NCBI GenBank assembly: GCA_002842465.1 | Contig: PHDA01000003.1 | Location: 1-64,000 of the forward strand | Direction of reading: 5' to 3' | Source of the DNA: Bacteroidetes bacterium HGW-Bacteroidetes-7 | Lineage (GTDB): Bacteria; Bacteroidota; Bacteroidia; Bacteroidales; UBA932 | DNA: 64,000 bases | Shown here: positions 1 to 6,430 of the stretch, piece by piece | Numbering within the stretch: the first letter of the stretch is position 1 | Layout of the letters: every line of letters starts with the position of its first letter | The notes under the pieces: generated by a model | Database searches by the model: none | Told to the model about the DNA's origin: nothing | Seen by the model: the letters and a program-made list of their open reading frames with translations, nothing else | Position numbers and translations under genes: made by a program

Positions 1-15
1 ATGTCAATGATCGCA

Positions 16-187
16 CAAATCCTCAACTCAAAGGCAACATTTGTTTTCCGATAATTTTCTGCGGCTACTTTTCGGAAACGACGAGGACTGTTTGACGACC
101 GAAGGGAGGAGTTCCGCAGTCGCCGAAAAGTACCAGGAAAATTTGAGGGTACCCTAAAACAATCGGTTGCCGGAGTTGAGTGATTTG
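16..187. repeat. Long imperfect palindrome (fold-back repeat)
   Basis: The arms at about 16-75 and 123-187 are imperfect reverse complements. The inner ends match perfectly over 10 bp (TACTTTTCGG at 66-75, CCGAAAAGTA at 123-132) and the outer ends also match (CAAATC-CTCAACTC at 16-29 against GAGTTGAGTGATTTG at 173-187). The 47-base centre has weaker self-pairing (GGACT with AGTTCC). One frame on the minus strand stays open here (65-262) but looks like a by-product of the palindrome. It resembles a small non-autonomous or REP/MITE-like interspersed repeat. Copies elsewhere cannot be seen from this window. Confidence 0.5.
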
Positions 188-435
188 GGAAACAATTGGG
201 AAAGTGCCCATTTCCGAAATTTTAAGTGTTAGCATAACTGTCTGTTTAAATGGGTTATACAAAAACAGATCGCTCGTTTTTTACTTGTTAATTTTGTAAG
301 CTATTGATATATAGGCGCTAAGGCAAAGACTTAAAAGTCGCAAATAAAAATATCAAATCCCCCAACTTTTGTTTGTGATCCCAATCTTTGACACCGTCTT
401 GCCGGAACAATTAATGGCACAACAAACACATAAAG
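188..435. other. Left chromosomal flank without recognised gene
   Basis: No open frame here has a plausible start, leader and protein-like composition. A TAnnTTTG-like box (TAATTTTG, 289-296) is present on the plus strand, but nothing recognisable follows it before the terminator at 436. By inference this is the chromosomal DNA that lay just beyond the 3' side of tRNA-Leu before the element integrated. Confidence 0.4.
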
Positions 436-469
436 AAAAAGAGGATGACTTAAATATCATCCTCTTTTT
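436..469 (-). terminator. Former tRNA-Leu terminator, now separated from its gene
   Basis: A perfect 13-bp stem (AAAAAGAGGATGA at 436-448, TCATCCTCTTTTT at 457-469) closes an 8-base loop, and the arms supply the A and U tracts. It lies one base outside the left attachment repeat. Read on the minus strand it would have followed the tRNA-Leu 3' end directly before integration. It may work in both directions. Confidence 0.7.
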
Positions 470-470
470 C

Positions 471-485
471 GTACCCGGAGCCGGG
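471..485. repeat. Left attachment site (attL core)
   Basis: GTACCCGGAGCCGGG here is identical to 9837-9851, where it forms the acceptor/T-arm end of tRNA-Leu(CAA). Flanking bases differ on both sides (C470 against G9836; T486 against A9852), so the shared core is exactly 15 bp. This is the displaced tRNA 3' fragment expected at the far end of an element integrated by a tRNA-targeting tyrosine recombinase. Confidence 0.85.
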
Positions 486-634
486 TATGAAAATCGATAA
501 TAGACAATTTTCTTTGAGCATCTTTGAAACTCTTTTAAAATCTATTAAAATGCAGAAATACAGATTTATGTAGTATTGTTATTGATTATTACCTGCTACA
601 CTTGTTGTCAATAGTGATCATTTATATTCATTTA

Positions 635-654
635 ACTGGTGCAAACTGGTGCAA
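635..654 (+). repeat. Paired direct repeats, candidate integrase arm sites (left)
   Basis: ACTGGTGCAA occurs twice in tandem (635-644 and 645-654) immediately upstream of the integrase promoter. The same 9-mer CTGGTGCAA is paired again at 9761-9780 near the other end of the element, and an inverted TTGCACCA lies at 7687-7694. Paired short repeats at both ends of a tyrosine-recombinase element are what arm-type binding sites look like. Their overlap with the integrase control region also allows autoregulation. Confidence 0.5.
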
Positions 655-655
655 A

Positions 656-679
656 GTTTTATAAAACTTTTTACCTTTG
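656..679 (+). promoter_or_regulatory. Integrase promoter with palindromic operator candidate
   Basis: TACCTTTG at 672-679 matches the Bacteroidota -7 consensus TAnnTTTG and lies 24 bases before the integrase ATG at 704. Just upstream is a perfect 12-bp palindrome, GTTTTATAAAAC (656-667), placed between the -33 and -7 regions, a natural repressor position. No clear -33 TTG is visible, so the promoter may be weak or need an activator. Confidence 0.5.
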
Positions 680-703
680 AATAACCGCAACAATCAATTT
701 ATC

Positions 704-2029
704 ATGGCAACAGTTACAGCATTTATCAGAGTACCTTCAAACAAGAAAGGTATTGCTAGTGTCCGTTTTAGGCTCCGAGACGGAGAGCAGGTTCAATTAT
801 TTTACAAAAGTCGTCTCAAAGTGAATCCTAGTTTATGGGATAACGCAAAGCAAGAAATCAAAGCAAAAGTAGTATTTGATACCTCAAAGAAAGCCGAGTT
901 TCATAATGGGATAGCCTATATTAAAAACTTGATGCTTGACATTTATGCAAATACTTCAGACAAAAAAAGCCTTACATCAGAGAAGCTTCAGTCAGAGATT
1001 GAGAAACGAATTAATCCAGATGCACCTGGTATGGATCCAGATAAAATGTCATTCATGGATTTATTTGATGAATTCATTCAAAATAGGAAGATATCTGATG
1101 TGAGGAAAAATAATTTTCGTGTCCTTTTCAGGGCATTACAACGATTTGAGTTATACAAACGGCTTTCAGGTTCTAAGTGGTTTGCTTTTGATTTTGACTC
1201 GTTTAATTCGTCTCTTTTGGGCGAAATTGAAGCATTCCTAAAGAGTGAACACAAGCTGGCTGAAAAGTACAAACAGATTTATGAAGAAGTATCGGAATCC
1301 AGGAAGCCTGCCCAACGCGGACAGAATACGATTAATGATTTAATGACAAAATTCCGAACCTTCTTTATATGGGCTAACAATCAGGGCTTCACAAAGAACA
1401 ATCCTTTCACAAAGTTCAGTATTGAAGAGTGTGTTTACGGTACTCCCTATTATATCACTATTGCTGAAAGGAATCATTTGCACAATACCGACTTTTCAGC
1501 AAGGCCACAGCTTGGTATTCAGAAGGATATTTTTGTTTTTCAGTGCCTGATCGGTTGCAGGGTTGGAGATCTTTATAAAATGACCAGGGCAAATATTATT
1601 AACGGAGCTATTGAGTACATTCCAAGAAAAACTAAAGATGGCCGGCCGATAACTGTTCGGGTTCCTTTGAACACCATAGCACGTGAGATCCTGGATAAGT
1701 ACAAAGACTATGAAGGACCGAGGCTTTTCCCTTTCATTTCAGGGCAGAAGTACAATGATGCAATTAAAGACATGTTCGCATTTGCCGATCTTACCAGGGT
1801 TGTTACTGTTATTAATCCAAAAACCAGATTGGAAGAAAAAAGACCGATAAACGAAGTAGCAAGTTCACACCTTGCCAGAAGGTGTTTTGTCGGCAATCTG
1901 TACAAACAAGTTAAAGATCCGAATCTAGTCGGTGTACTTACCGGTCACAAAGAGGGCTCAAAAGCATTTAACCGTTATCGGGAAATTGATGAAGATATAA
2001 AGATAGACCTTGTAAAACTTATTGAGTAA
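704..2029 (+). CDS. Tyrosine recombinase / integrase
   Basis: This 441-residue site-specific recombinase should integrate and excise the element at tRNA-Leu. The N-terminal part is the short arm-binding domain typical of Bacteroidota integrases (MATVTAFIRVP start, then a LWDNAKQEIK region), followed by a SAM-like core-binding domain and the C-terminal catalytic domain. Catalytic signatures are visible: Arg in CLIGCRVGDLYKM, Lys in the beta-hairpin RKTKDGRPI, HLARR (His-xx-Arg), TGHKEGSKA (second His) and the nucleophile Tyr in FNRYREI near the C-terminus. I chose the ATG at 704 because an upstream in-frame TTG at 677 lies inside the -7 box. The gene sits next to attL and faces inward, as is usual for such islands. 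The catalytic set is complete, so it is probably active. Confidence 0.93.
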   Translation: MATVTAFIRVPSNKKGIASVRFRLRDGEQVQLFYKSRLKVNPSLWDNAKQEIKAKVVFDTSKKAEFHNGIAYIKNLMLDIYANTSDKKSLTSEKLQSEIEKRINPDAPGMDPDKMSFMDLFDEFIQNRKISDVRKNNFRVLFRALQRFELYKRLSGSKWFAFDFDSFNSSLLGEIEAFLKSEHKLAEKYKQIYEEVSESRKPAQRGQNTINDLMTKFRTFFIWANNQGFTKNNPFTKFSIEECVYGTPYYITIAERNHLHNTDFSARPQLGIQKDIFVFQCLIGCRVGDLYKMTRANIINGAIEYIPRKTKDGRPITVRVPLNTIAREILDKYKDYEGPRLFPFISGQKYNDAIKDMFAFADLTRVVTVINPKTRLEEKRPINEVASSHLARRCFVGNLYKQVKDPNLVGVLTGHKEGSKAFNRYREIDEDIKIDLVKLIE

Positions 2030-2080
2030 TGAGAGATATGATTGAGCAGTTAATGGCGTAGTCTTATCTGTTAAAAGAGG

Positions 2081-3010
2081 CTAAATTTCTTCAGAAGAAT
2101 CTAGAGGGAAGTCGATTAGCTGATCTAAATCTCTTTGCTTATGAGCATGAATTTTTCCAATTGTATAAGACTTATTAAAGTATACTTTAACTCCCGGATC
2201 ATATTCTTGTCGTATTGTCAGATCTACCTCTAAAATATCTCCTTTTGCAAATTTTTCACCATTGTCGATCATTTTTTGAAATGACTCATCTTTGATTTTG
2301 GCCGTGATTTTGTTTCTCTTGTAATAAAAATCCCATTTTAATAAGGGGTCGAAAGAAGGCCTGATAATAAAAAGCGTTGCTGACTCTGTGACTAGCTTAT
2401 CTCCTCCTTCTTCGGTTTCGGAAATTACAGAAAGTTCGTCGAATTCCTCTCGATCAGCCTTGAATATGGATTTGTTATGCTTATCTAAAACCTCATATCC
2501 GGTAATTGAATCGTCTGAATTTAGTGTGTCAAAGTTTCTAGATATCGCCTCTTTGATTGATTCGTCATTTGCATAAATGTGAAAAACTTGATTGCTGAAA
2601 ATCGTGACGTCTCCATCATTATTTACGACTTCGTAGTTGTCACCTTTTTTAGTGTGAGATTTTGGGGCCTTGCCTTTTAAGAATTTTTTTAAATTGTGTA
2701 ATCCAGCATATATGGTAATTATGCTAGCAGCTAAGTTAATATTTCCTTGAGTAAACAACCCCTTTGCCACACCTCCCATTAGCTCAATCAGATCTAGGTC
2801 AATAATGAAGCTTCCTTTCTCAAGAGCGTTAATTTTTATTTGAATTCGCTTTCCAGAGTCAAGGTGCCTGTTAATCCCTTGAATAATTGTTGTCGTTTGA
2901 GAAAGGCTATTAATAAGTACGCCAGCGTCAATTTGATGTTGCAAACCATCATACTTGATTTTGAATGAGGTGTCTATGTTGTTTGTTTCCATCTCAGATG
3001 TGATTGACAT
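2081..3010 (-). CDS. Unknown 309-residue protein, divergent accessory gene
   Basis: I do not recognise a characterised function. The protein has an N-terminal part with a GSFIIDLDLIE motif, a central hydrophobic helix (INLAASIITIYAGL, about residues 91-104), a short basic stretch, and a hydrophilic, probably beta-rich C-terminal half. Similar-looking proteins of about 300 residues occur as cargo in bacterial islands, but I cannot place it in a named family with confidence. It is the only gene of the element on the minus strand, with its own promoter at 3021-3051, between the integrase and the regulatory genes. Satellites and prophages often keep accessory or anti-phage genes in such a slot, so a defence, exclusion or repressor role is possible; this is inference. 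The ATG at 3010 leaves almost no leader; Met7 (2992) is an alternative start. Confidence 0.7.
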   Translation of the reverse strand: MSITSEMETNNIDTSFKIKYDGLQHQIDAGVLINSLSQTTTIIQGINRHLDSGKRIQIKINALEKGSFIIDLDLIELMGGVAKGLFTQGNINLAASIITIYAGLHNLKKFLKGKAPKSHTKKGDNYEVVNNDGDVTIFSNQVFHIYANDESIKEAISRNFDTLNSDDSITGYEVLDKHNKSIFKADREEFDELSVISETEEGGDKLVTESATLFIIRPSFDPLLKWDFYYKRNKITAKIKDESFQKMIDNGEKFAKGDILEVDLTIRQEYDPGVKVYFNKSYTIGKIHAHKQRDLDQLIDFPLDSSEEI

Positions 3011-3350
3011 AAGGTTTGTGCAAATCTAATAAAAATTAACACTTCCGTCAATTATGATTTTGCTGGATTAATAAACCAAATTTGCGTTATTAAAAAATAT
3101 TCATTAAATACAAAGAGAAAGGGTTTTTATCAATCAAAAATCGATAAATGTTGCGCTTTAAATAGATCATTCCGTAGGTCTGTTTATGGCGCATCTCTTT
3201 TTTCCGACGCTAAGTAATGCAAAATCAAGTATATGAGGGCTTATAAAAGTGCTTTGAATCGCATAACTTTTTAATAACTTCTAACGCACTTTGCAACATT
3301 AGAGTGTAGTAGTTAGTAGCTTTGCAGAGTACATCAACAACAATCGCATT
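3011..3350. promoter_or_regulatory. Divergent control region of the element
   Basis: This 340-base non-coding stretch separates the leftward unknown gene from the rightward HTH operon. On the minus strand, TAGATTTG (3021-3028) with TTG at 3049-3051 and a 20-base spacer forms a Bacteroidota promoter. On the plus strand, TAGCTTTG (3317-3324) with TTG at 3291-3293 forms one for the operon starting at 3351. The AT-rich middle part shows no tRNA, terminator or clear repeat family. It is the obvious lysis/lysogeny-like switch region of the element. Confidence 0.5.
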
Positions 3351-3572
3351 ATGAAGGATTTGAACAAAAATGACAGACTAGAATTGCCTCAAAATTTCAT
3401 TTGTGGGCTTAAAGGGTTAGCCAGGTTTCTTGGTGTTTGTCACAATACAGCTTTAAGAATTAAAAAGGAAAACCGCGTTTCTTACTTTCAGATTGGACGC
3501 AAAATTTATTTTGACCCAGATCAGGTTTTAAAGGAAATGAGTAGATCCAATGAAAACATTAAAAGTAAATAA
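3351..3572 (+). CDS. DUF3853-like excisionase/HTH protein
   Basis: This 73-residue protein resembles the DUF3853 family of small Bacteroidota mobile-element proteins. The core GLKGLARFLGVCHNTALRIKK is a MerR/excisionase-type winged helix-turn-helix, followed by the wing (VSYFQIGRKIYFDPDQV) that such proteins use to grip the minor groove. It probably acts as excisionase or regulator, binding near the att sites. It is first in an operon with the next HTH gene (2 bases between them). It follows a good TAGCTTTG promoter. Confidence 0.75.
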   Translation: MKDLNKNDRLELPQNFICGLKGLARFLGVCHNTALRIKKENRVSYFQIGRKIYFDPDQVLKEMSRSNENIKSK

Positions 3573-3574
3573 TC

Positions 3575-3880
3575 ATGAAGATTACTGAACTGATATCTGA
3601 AGGAGCAAATGTTACCATTTCCATTGGTTTGAAAGAACTCCAGGAGTGGCATCGGGAGATCATGGAGGATTCGCGCAAGCAGATTGTAAAGCAGGCCCTG
3701 GAGAATGCGGAGGAGCAATATTTGAGTCCAACAGAGGCATGCAAAATGCTTTCCGTTAGTAGAGCCACGCTCTCACGCTGGCAAAGCAAGGAATATCTTG
3801 TGCCGATAATGGTGGGCGGTCGCTGTAAGTATCGCATAAGCGAGATACAATCGATTTTGAACAGGAAAAACAGAATTTGA
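3575..3880 (+). CDS. HTH_17-type DNA-binding protein
   Basis: This 101-residue protein has an N-terminal helical section (about residues 1-45) and a C-terminal MerR-like helix-turn-helix: LSPTEACKMLSVSRATLSRW, then the wing MVGGRCKYRISEIQSIL. This is the excisionase/AlpA-like fold used by mobile elements for excision or transcription control. Together with the preceding gene it gives the element two small HTH proteins, which could divide the work between excisionase and regulator. It is separated by 2 bases from the upstream gene and by 1 base from the downstream gene, so all three are probably co-transcribed. Confidence 0.75.
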   Translation: MKITELISEGANVTISIGLKELQEWHREIMEDSRKQIVKQALENAEEQYLSPTEACKMLSVSRATLSRWQSKEYLVPIMVGGRCKYRISEIQSILNRKNRI

Positions 3881-3881
3881 T

Positions 3882-4148
3882 ATGAATGCAACCGGAAACA
3901 TGTCGAATACAATCGAATTAGATTCATTACCCGGTACTCGAAAGGAAGATTCGATCATTAATGAAGTTTATAGGAATCTGGCAAAAGGCCGTGTATTAAC
4001 AACACTTGATGCAGTCAAAAGTAACAGAACAGTCTGTCTGGGTAAATATATCTCCCTTTTGCGAAACAAATACCAAATTGCAATCAAGGATAAATGGATT
4101 GAACTCGAAAATCAGAAGCGAATAAAACAATATTGGCTTGCTAAATAG
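3882..4148 (+). CDS. Winged-helix (HTH_39-like) protein
   Basis: This is an 88-residue hydrophilic protein. The C-terminal two thirds (GRVLTTLDAVKSNRTVCLGK, then ISLLRNKYQIAIKDKWIELE, ending KQYWLAK) match the pattern of the small phage winged-helix domain HTH_39: a start helix, a threonine-containing turn, an L-R-x-x-Y-x-I strand and an aromatic end. The family is found beside phage replication and regulatory genes, which fits here, just before the replication gene. Its exact role (replication accessory or transcription factor) is unknown. Confidence 0.6.
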   Translation: MNATGNMSNTIELDSLPGTRKEDSIINEVYRNLAKGRVLTTLDAVKSNRTVCLGKYISLLRNKYQIAIKDKWIELENQKRIKQYWLAK

Positions 4149-4174
4149 TTAATCCACATCATGCTAACAAGGTT

Positions 4175-4921
4175 ATGGAAAACGGATATTTCAAGTGTTA
4201 TAGAAGCATTCTAGACAGTCAGGTTTTTGCACATCCTGTCGCCCTGAAAATTTGGGTGTGGTGTCTTGCAAAGGCTAATTTTCGCGATAAATATGTGTCT
4301 TTAAAAGTTGGCAAAGGTATGACGACCATACACGTTAAAGCTGGCCAGTTTTTATTTGGTCGTTTTAAAGCTGAAAATGAACTTGGAATTGATGGATCAA
4401 CCATTTACAAGTGGATGCAAAAGTTTGCTTCGGATGCTTTTGGAAATATGATTATCCTTGAAAGTAACAACCAATATACGCTCGTAACAATCACAAATTG
4501 GGCTATTTATCAAGACGAAGGAGAGCATGGTGTGACAACCAAAGGACAACCAAAGGACAACCATGTAACAGCCGAAGAACATCCGTGTAACACAACTAAT
4601 AAAGAAAAGAATATAAAGAATGATAATAATGTTAAAGAGAGATCTGAAATCGCTAAGCGCTTTCAGCCTCCTACAGAAGAAGAAGTAAAAGCATATTGTT
4701 TTGAAAAGGGTTTTGATGTAGATCCAGAAAATTTTGTTGCTTTTTATGCTTCTAAAGGCTGGATGGTTGGAAGCAATAAAATGAAAGATTGGAAAGCAGC
4801 TGTTGTAACCTGGAGCAAAAGACCAAAAAAAAACGGAGATACAAGGACTCATATAAACTCTTATTGGGACAAAGAAATTCTGTGCACACCTGGTGATGAC
4901 AGAGGTTCCAGTACACTTTAA
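4175..4921 (+). CDS. Phage-type replication initiation protein
   Basis: This 248-residue protein probably starts replication of the excised element. The N-terminal half is the replisome-organizer winged helix seen in phage O/DnaD-like proteins (GYFKCYRSILDSQVFAHP; IDGSTIYKWMQKF; YTLVTITNWAIYQ). The middle (about residues 120-165) is low-complexity and hydrophilic. The C-terminal tail (PTEEEVKAYCFEKG ... GWMVGSNKMKDWKAAVVTW) is the short domain that recurs at the end of many phage initiators and probably contacts the host helicase loader. The coding sequence of the middle section contains iteron-like repeats and an AT-rich stretch (4535-4640), like the lambda O gene, where the origin lies inside the initiator gene. 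No helicase or primase is encoded nearby, so host or helper enzymes would be needed. Confidence 0.8.
   Translation: MENGYFKCYRSILDSQVFAHPVALKIWVWCLAKANFRDKYVSLKVGKGMTTIHVKAGQFLFGRFKAENELGIDGSTIYKWMQKFASDAFGNMIILESNNQYTLVTITNWAIYQDEGEHGVTTKGQPKDNHVTAEEHPCNTTNKEKNIKNDNNVKERSEIAKRFQPPTEEEVKAYCFEKGFDVDPENFVAFYASKGWMVGSNKMKDWKAAVVTWSKRPKKNGDTRTHINSYWDKEILCTPGDDRGSSTL
4535..4640 (+). other. Candidate replication origin inside the replication gene
   Basis: Two and a half tandem copies of the 11-mer ACAACCAAAGG (4535-4545, 4546-4556, partial 4557-4562) are followed by two related TGTAACA-containing words (about 4564-4570 and 4585-4591). Next comes an AT-rich stretch (about 4593-4636; 7 G or C in 44 bases). 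Iterons followed by an unwinding region inside the initiator gene are the layout of lambdoid and SaPI-type origins. The repeats encode an unstructured linker, so coding constraint alone does not explain them. Function is inferred only. Confidence 0.4.
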
Positions 4922-4959
4922 TATATTTTTCAATTCATAATCTCATAATCTCAAATACC

Positions 4960-5406
4960 ATGAAAAAGCAAAATTCAAAAAAAGAACCCCAATACATTTT
5001 CATTGGCAGCATTGATTTATTTGCATCTCGCTTAGTGGAAAATATCGGCGAAATCGCTTCAAATGTCGGTTGGTCTCCTGTAAAAGAAGTTCTTCTGGCT
5101 TCAAAAATCATGCTGAAGCAAGAGTCTATAATCACACAACAGGTCGTTCATCAAGACGGAATCAGCACAGTTTTTATTATTCAGGTTGGTAATCAAAACG
5201 GGGCACCTATTGAAGCGATTGAATATGCCGGAGAAGAAATAGTTGAAAAGCTAACAGAAACAGGGCCAGATTCAGTGCCTACACGCTTTGTCGTAGTTTG
5301 CCCGATCATTAGCGAGAATGTTGTTAAAATGTCCCAAAAGCGCAAAATACCGCTAAGTTTTTTAATGGTCAACAATGATCTTTGCACATATTGGGAGTCA
5401 ATTTAA
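4960..5406 (+). CDS. Unknown 148-residue element protein
   Basis: No family is recognised. The N-terminus is basic (MKKQNSKKEP), the body is an alpha/beta mix with strands QYIFIGSID, STVFIIQVG and TRFVVVCPII, and there is no signal peptide or membrane segment. The start follows the replication gene by 38 bases. Its end is 28 bases before the ATG of the TerS-like gene, so it probably belongs to the same transcript. The position between replication and packaging-type genes suggests a late or regulatory function, but the sequence gives no direct evidence. Confidence 0.6.
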   Translation: MKKQNSKKEPQYIFIGSIDLFASRLVENIGEIASNVGWSPVKEVLLASKIMLKQESIITQQVVHQDGISTVFIIQVGNQNGAPIEAIEYAGEEIVEKLTETGPDSVPTRFVVVCPIISENVVKMSQKRKIPLSFLMVNNDLCTYWESI

Positions 5407-5434
5407 GGTAGATTTATTGTTTAATTCACTTACT

Positions 5435-5956
5435 ATGGCAAAGTACAGCAAGAAGATTGTCAAGAGAATAACGGACTTGATTAAGAAGGACACCTATACC
5501 ATTGCTGAAATATGCTCAATGTCAGGCATTCATCCAGATACTTACTATGATTGGATGAGGACGAAATCCGAGTTTTCCGAAGCTATTACGCGCGCGCGCG
5601 AGGAATTCAGAAAATCAACCCTTGTCGAGTGCGAAAAATCTCTTATAAAGCTGATCAAAGGTTATGACTATGAAGAAAGAAAAACGGTCTATATTGATTC
5701 AAGGGGGCCAGAAGGAGTGAGCAAGCCGAAAATCAAGGAGCAGACTACAACAAAGAAGCATGTTTCCCCTTCGCTTGGAGCAATTATCCATTTCCAGACA
5801 AACCATGATCCGAAGAATTGGAATAATCGTCAATATGTTGAGGTTGCCGGAAAAGGCGGGAAAGACTTCTTTGCATCACTGACTGATGAAGAGTTGAATA
5901 GTAGGATTAAAGAGCTTGAATCAAAACTTAATGTAAAACTAAAAACGGAACAATAA
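5435..5956 (+). CDS. Terminase-small-subunit-like HTH protein
   Basis: This 173-residue protein has an N-terminal helix-turn-helix (TYTIAEICSMSGIHPDTYYDW) followed by a helical segment (SEAITRAREEFRKSTLVECEKSLIKLIKG) and a hydrophilic C-terminal half that ends in a short coiled region. The layout matches phBC6A51-type small terminase or transposase-like HTH proteins of Bacteroidota phages, which recognise the packaging site. No large terminase follows. In phage satellites a lone TerS is the classic device for redirecting a helper phage's packaging motor. The ATG at 5435 is preferred to an upstream start at 5375 that would overlap the previous gene. The alternative is a plain DNA-binding regulator. 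Confidence 0.6.
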   Translation: MAKYSKKIVKRITDLIKKDTYTIAEICSMSGIHPDTYYDWMRTKSEFSEAITRAREEFRKSTLVECEKSLIKLIKGYDYEERKTVYIDSRGPEGVSKPKIKEQTTTKKHVSPSLGAIIHFQTNHDPKNWNNRQYVEVAGKGGKDFFASLTDEELNSRIKELESKLNVKLKTEQ

Positions 5957-5960
5957 GGAT

Positions 5961-6428
5961 ATGAGCATTCATCCAAAATTTCAGCCTAGCGATGTTAGAA
6001 CCCGATTTGATAGGTTTATTGAGGCCATTGAAAAACGACAGGTTCTCCGACTTCAGTACCTCGGCGAGATGTGTGTCAAGCATGCACGTGAGGTGCCTGC
6101 TTCTATCGGCTTCACAGACCAGACAGGCAATTTAAGATCTTCAATCGGCTATATGATATTCAAAAACGGAGTGGCTATACACGAAGGTTTTGAGCAAGTC
6201 GGAGAAGGGTCTGAAGGTGTTATGGCTGGCCAGGCATTGGCTAAAAGGGTAGGATCAAAACATACCGAAGGGATTGCCCTTGTCGTGACAGCCGGGATGA
6301 AATACGCGATACACCTTGAGTCGAAGGGACGTGATGTTCTTACTTCGGCCGAGAGCCTTGCAAAGCAAGAACTGCCAAAAATGGTTGAGGAACTGAAAAA
6401 GAATATTAGAAAAGCATTAACCGAATAA
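5961..6428 (+). CDS. HK97-gp10-like head-tail/tail completion protein
   Basis: This 155-residue protein shows the pattern of the HK97 gp10 family, which joins the tail to the head in siphoviruses. The visible parts are an N-terminal helix, FTDQTGNLRSSIGYMIFKNG (the DxTGxLRxSI motif), a beta section and VTAGMKYAIHLESKGRDVL (the YAxxxExGxxxL motif), then a C-terminal helix. It lies 4 bases after the TerS-like gene and 2 bases before the fibre-like gene, so the three form one unit. It is the only clear virion-morphogenesis gene in the element. Finding it without portal or capsid genes is odd. It may be a remnant, or it may help a helper phage's particle accept the element. Confidence 0.7.
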   Translation: MSIHPKFQPSDVRTRFDRFIEAIEKRQVLRLQYLGEMCVKHAREVPASIGFTDQTGNLRSSIGYMIFKNGVAIHEGFEQVGEGSEGVMAGQALAKRVGSKHTEGIALVVTAGMKYAIHLESKGRDVLTSAESLAKQELPKMVEELKKNIRKALTE

Positions 6429-6430
6429 AC

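Noticed and set aside
65-262. Open frame of 65 residues on the minus strand in the left flank
   Set aside because: It lies on the arms of the palindrome, has no promoter or leader signal and no protein-like domain; the open frame follows from the repeat.
5587-5600. GCGCGCGCGC run in the TerS-like gene
   Set aside because: It is a short dinucleotide run encoding Thr-Arg-Ala-Arg in frame; no repeat family or regulatory role is indicated.
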